64,000 bases of DNA from Candidatus Mycobacterium wuenschmannii. GTDB taxonomy: Bacteria > Actinomycetota > Actinomycetes > Mycobacteriales > Mycobacteriaceae. This document shows, in pieces, positions 60,626 through 64,000 of this stretch. The stretch spans positions 124,001 through 188,000 of the forward strand of contig NZ_CP126981.1 in assembly GCF_030252325.1 (NCBI RefSeq), read 5' to 3'. The notes beneath the pieces are model-generated. The model was not told where the DNA came from and did not search any database. It saw nothing but the letters and a program-made list of their open reading frames with translations. The translations under genes and the position numbers were made by a program. How positions within the stretch are numbered: the first letter of the stretch is position 1; each line of letters begins with the position of its first letter.

Positions 60626-61666
60626 TCAGATAGTCGACGTGTCGATGACGAAGCGGTAGCGCACGTCGCTGGCCAGCACGCGCTCGTAGGCCTCGTTGAC
60701 GTAATCCGCTGAGATGACCTCGATTTCGGGCAGGGTGTTGTGCTCGGCGCAGAAGTCGAGCATCTCCTGGGTCTCGGCGATGCCACCGATGTTTGATCCG
60801 GACAGGCTGCGACGCGACAACGCCAGCGAGAAGGCCGGCACCTCCATCGGGTGTTCCGGAATACCCAATTCGACGAGCGTGCCGTCGACGTCGAGCAGGC
60901 CCAGGTAGGCGCTCAGGTCGAGGTTCGCCGAGACTGTGTTCAGGATGAGGTCGAAGCTGCTGCGCAGCGTCTTGAACGTCTCGCGGTCTGCGGTGGCGTA
61001 GTAGTGCTTGGCGCCCAGGCGCAGGCCGTCTTCCATCTTCTTCAGCGACTGCGACAGCACCGTCACCTCGGCGCCCATCGCGGCACCGAGTTTGACGCCC
61101 ATGTGCCCGAGGCCGCCCAGGCCGATGATCGCCAGCCGGGTGTCCTTGCCGGCCTTCCAGTGCCGCAACGGCGAAAACAGCGTGACGCCGGCGCACAACA
61201 GCGGCGCCGCGGCATCCAGCGGCAGCGAGTCGGGGATTCGGACGACGAAGTTCTCGTTGACTACGACGGCCTGGCTGTACCCACCCTGAGTGATCGTGCC
61301 GTCTTCGTCCTTGCCGCCGTAGGTCATGGTGGCGCCGTTCTTGCAGTACTGCTCGAGCCCAGCGGTACAGCTGCTGCAGCGGCCGCAGGAGTTCACCATG
61401 CAGCCGACGCCGACGTGGTCGCCGACCTTGTGCTTGGTGACCTCGGACCCGACGGCGGCGACGACACCGGCGATCTCGTGGCCGGGAACAAGCGGGTACT
61501 TGGGTGCGCCCCACTCGGCTTTGACGGTGTGAATGTCGGAGTGGCAGATGCCGGCGAATTTGATGTCGATGGCGACGTCGTGCGGGCCGGGGTCGCGGCG
61601 CTCGATAGTCGTCTTGTTCAGGTGCCCCGACTTGTCGGCAGCGGCATAGGCGGAAACAGTGCTCAT
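60626..61666 (-). CDS. adhC: NADP-dependent alcohol dehydrogenase
   Basis: 346 residues, cinnamyl/YahK-type zinc dehydrogenase; place and sequence match Rv3045 adhC. Catalytic zinc Cys in GICHSDIHT and His in GHE; structural zinc [15 protein letters not shown]; coenzyme loop GLGGLG. Reduces a broad range of aldehydes with NADPH. Starts with ATG 61666; fecB follows upstream in the same direction, 112 bp away. Confidence 0.95.
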   Translation of the reverse strand: MSTVSAYAAADKSGHLNKTTIERRDPGPHDVAIDIKFAGICHSDIHTVKAEWGAPKYPLVPGHEIAGVVAAVGSEVTKHKVGDHVGVGCMVNSCGRCSSCTAGLEQYCKNGATMTYGGKDEDGTITQGGYSQAVVVNENFVVRIPDSLPLDAAAPLLCAGVTLFSPLRHWKAGKDTRLAIIGLGGLGHMGVKLGAAMGAEVTVLSQSLKKMEDGLRLGAKHYYATADRETFKTLRSSFDLILNTVSANLDLSAYLGLLDVDGTLVELGIPEHPMEVPAFSLALSRRSLSGSNIGGIAETQEMLDFCAEHNTLPEIEVISADYVNEAYERVLASDVRYRFVIDTSTI

Positions 61667-61778
61667 CAGCTAGTCCTCTTTAACGCATTGGTTTCGTATC
61701 GACTTCTATTGAACGCCAACCAGATTAGCATAGATAGACTATGTATTCGGCCGGGTGCGTCCGACCTCACACCGCCGG

Positions 61779-62873
61779 CTAGTTGATCGGAGCGTTGAGC
61801 CAGCGCAGGTCGTCGACGATGCCGCGGGCGGCGATCACGCCCTGGCCGGTCTGCCAGACCTCGTTGTTGACCACGAAGACACGGTTGTCGCGGGCTGCCG
61901 ACAGTCGGTGCCAGGCGTCGCTGTCGAAGATGGTCGGGGCGCGGTCCTTGGCCTGCGGCGAATCGAACGACACATAGATCACGTCGGCGTCGGCCGCAGA
62001 GAAATTCGCGCTGCCCGTCAGGTCGTTGTCGGTGCTGCCCATCTCGATGTAGGGCTTGTCGGTAAACCGTTGCGCCGCAGGGCGATCCACGCCGACCGCG
62101 GTCAGGACGCTGCCCGGGAAGTTGTCGGCACCGTAGACGCGCACGGCGCTCGCGGTGAACTGGACGACCGCCGCCTGGTAGTGGGCGGCATCGTGCGCCG
62201 CGCCGTCGTCGTGGGCCCTGGTGGTGAAGTGCTCCACCAGGTCGCCCGCTGCGCCGGCGCGCGACGTCGCCTCGCCCACGCCGCGCAGGTTGTCCTGCCA
62301 CGCCGCGCCGGGTGCGCCGGTGAACACGGTCGGCGCGATCGCGGCCAACTCGCGGTAGAGCTTGGGGGTCAGGGCCTGCGAGCCGAGGATGAGGTCGGGC
62401 TTGGCGGCTTTGATCGCGCCGACGTCGGGATTGCCGCGGGTGCCCACGCCTGGGACCTTGTGCACGACGGTCCCCAGGTACGAGGGCTGGTCCGCGGAGC
62501 CGTCGGGCAGGGCGGCGCCGACGATCCGCGACTGCAGGCCCAGCGCACACAGCGTGTCGAGTTGGTCGCCGGACAACACGACGATGCGCTGAGGGTCGTC
62601 GGGCACCTCGGCGGTGTCGGGCTGAACGCCGGCCGCGTTGTGGGCGATCCGCGGCGTCGGCCCGGCATCGGGACCGGCGGGCTCGGGGGCGCAGGACTCG
62701 TCGGGGCGTCGCTGGTTGCCCAGCACGCCGGCGCCCGCGATCTGGGTGGTGCTGGTGATCACCGACGCCGACGGCGCGCCGCCGCCCTCGGACGAATGCG
62801 AGGAGCATCCGCTGCAGATGGCGGTGGCCGCCGCGATGGCGGCGAGAGCGGGTCGAACACCCCTGAGCAGCAC
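61779..62873 (-). CDS. fecB: Iron-siderophore-type ABC binding protein FecB
   Basis: 364 residues from GTG 62873. N-terminal lipoprotein-like signal (AAIAAATAICSGC, modified Cys about 23; the -3 position is Cys rather than Leu/Val/Ile). The remaining protein is a class III (BtuF/FepB-like) binding protein with PQRIVVLSGDQLDTLCALG and KPDLILGSQ. Place corresponds to Rv3044. Thought to take part in carboxymycobactin/iron uptake. Divergent from ctaD across 180 bp. Confidence 0.92.
   Translation of the reverse strand: MLLRGVRPALAAIAAATAICSGCSSHSSEGGGAPSASVITSTTQIAGAGVLGNQRRPDESCAPEPAGPDAGPTPRIAHNAAGVQPDTAEVPDDPQRIVVLSGDQLDTLCALGLQSRIVGAALPDGSADQPSYLGTVVHKVPGVGTRGNPDVGAIKAAKPDLILGSQALTPKLYRELAAIAPTVFTGAPGAAWQDNLRGVGEATSRAGAAGDLVEHFTTRAHDDGAAHDAAHYQAAVVQFTASAVRVYGADNFPGSVLTAVGVDRPAAQRFTDKPYIEMGSTDNDLTGSANFSAADADVIYVSFDSPQAKDRAPTIFDSDAWHRLSAARDNRVFVVNNEVWQTGQGVIAARGIVDDLRWLNAPIN

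Positions 62874-64000
<1,127 letters not shown>

Overview
The window is high-GC actinobacterial DNA and reads as a non-tuberculous Mycobacterium (Mycolicibacterium-like) chromosome. The evidence is an MCE protein, mycothiol-dependent formaldehyde dehydrogenase, CYP142, CYP136, an FprB-type ferredoxin reductase, a class Ib ribonucleotide reductase and many GTG starts. From about 34.1 kb to the right edge, gene order follows from memory the M. tuberculosis block Rv3063 to Rv3043 (cstA, ligB, fadE22, double-GntR regulator, cyp136, TetR, SDR, dinB, TetR, FMN reductase, nrdHIE, TetR, flavin monooxygenase, nrdF2, adhC, fecB, ctaD). Several insertions relative to that block are visible.

Region 1 (1-17.5 kb) is a dense catabolic cluster. 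A leftward operon runs ALDH, F420-type nitroreductase, P450, CMD-like protein, MmgE/PrpD, SDR, MCE protein (cut by the window edge). It diverges from an IclR regulator plus alpha/beta hydrolase. A second leftward operon (CYP142, TetR, cupin, TetR) diverges from an Abhydrolase_10 protein. A third carries TetR, a FadD19-like acyl-CoA ligase and an FprB-like ferredoxin/reductase that could feed electrons to the P450s. Together they look like import plus oxidative and CoA-dependent breakdown of an alicyclic or steroid/terpenoid-like compound; the substrate is not known.

Region 2 (17.6-24.3 kb) starts with mscR, whose usual MBL-fold partner gene is cut after about 16 codons. An AT-richer scar follows, with a small membrane protein, a possible decayed ORF and two tRNA/tmRNA 3'-end-like fragments flanking a DUF3297 gene. 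Then come secreted or hypothetical genes, a pair of about 90-bp imperfect repeats, and arr (rifampin ADP-ribosyltransferase) behind an unknown gene.

Region 3 (24.3-34 kb) is a mix of DUF6308, VOC, TetR/aldo-keto reductase with twin operators, cutinase, SDR/enoyl-CoA hydratase, SRPBCC, CsbD, D-2-hydroxyacid dehydrogenase and a PAP2 membrane protein.

Region 4 (34-64 kb) is the conserved block. nrdHIE and nrdF2 each carry a pair of NrdR-like boxes 32 bp apart. A LeuA-regulatory-domain gene is preceded by a putative leaderless 14-residue leader peptide and nested hairpins. A DUF35/thiolase-like pair is inserted beside fadE22, two exported proteins follow nrdE, and an SRPBCC-TetR pair with a palindrome over its start codon precedes nrdF2. 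Statements about other genomes rest on memory, not on a search.
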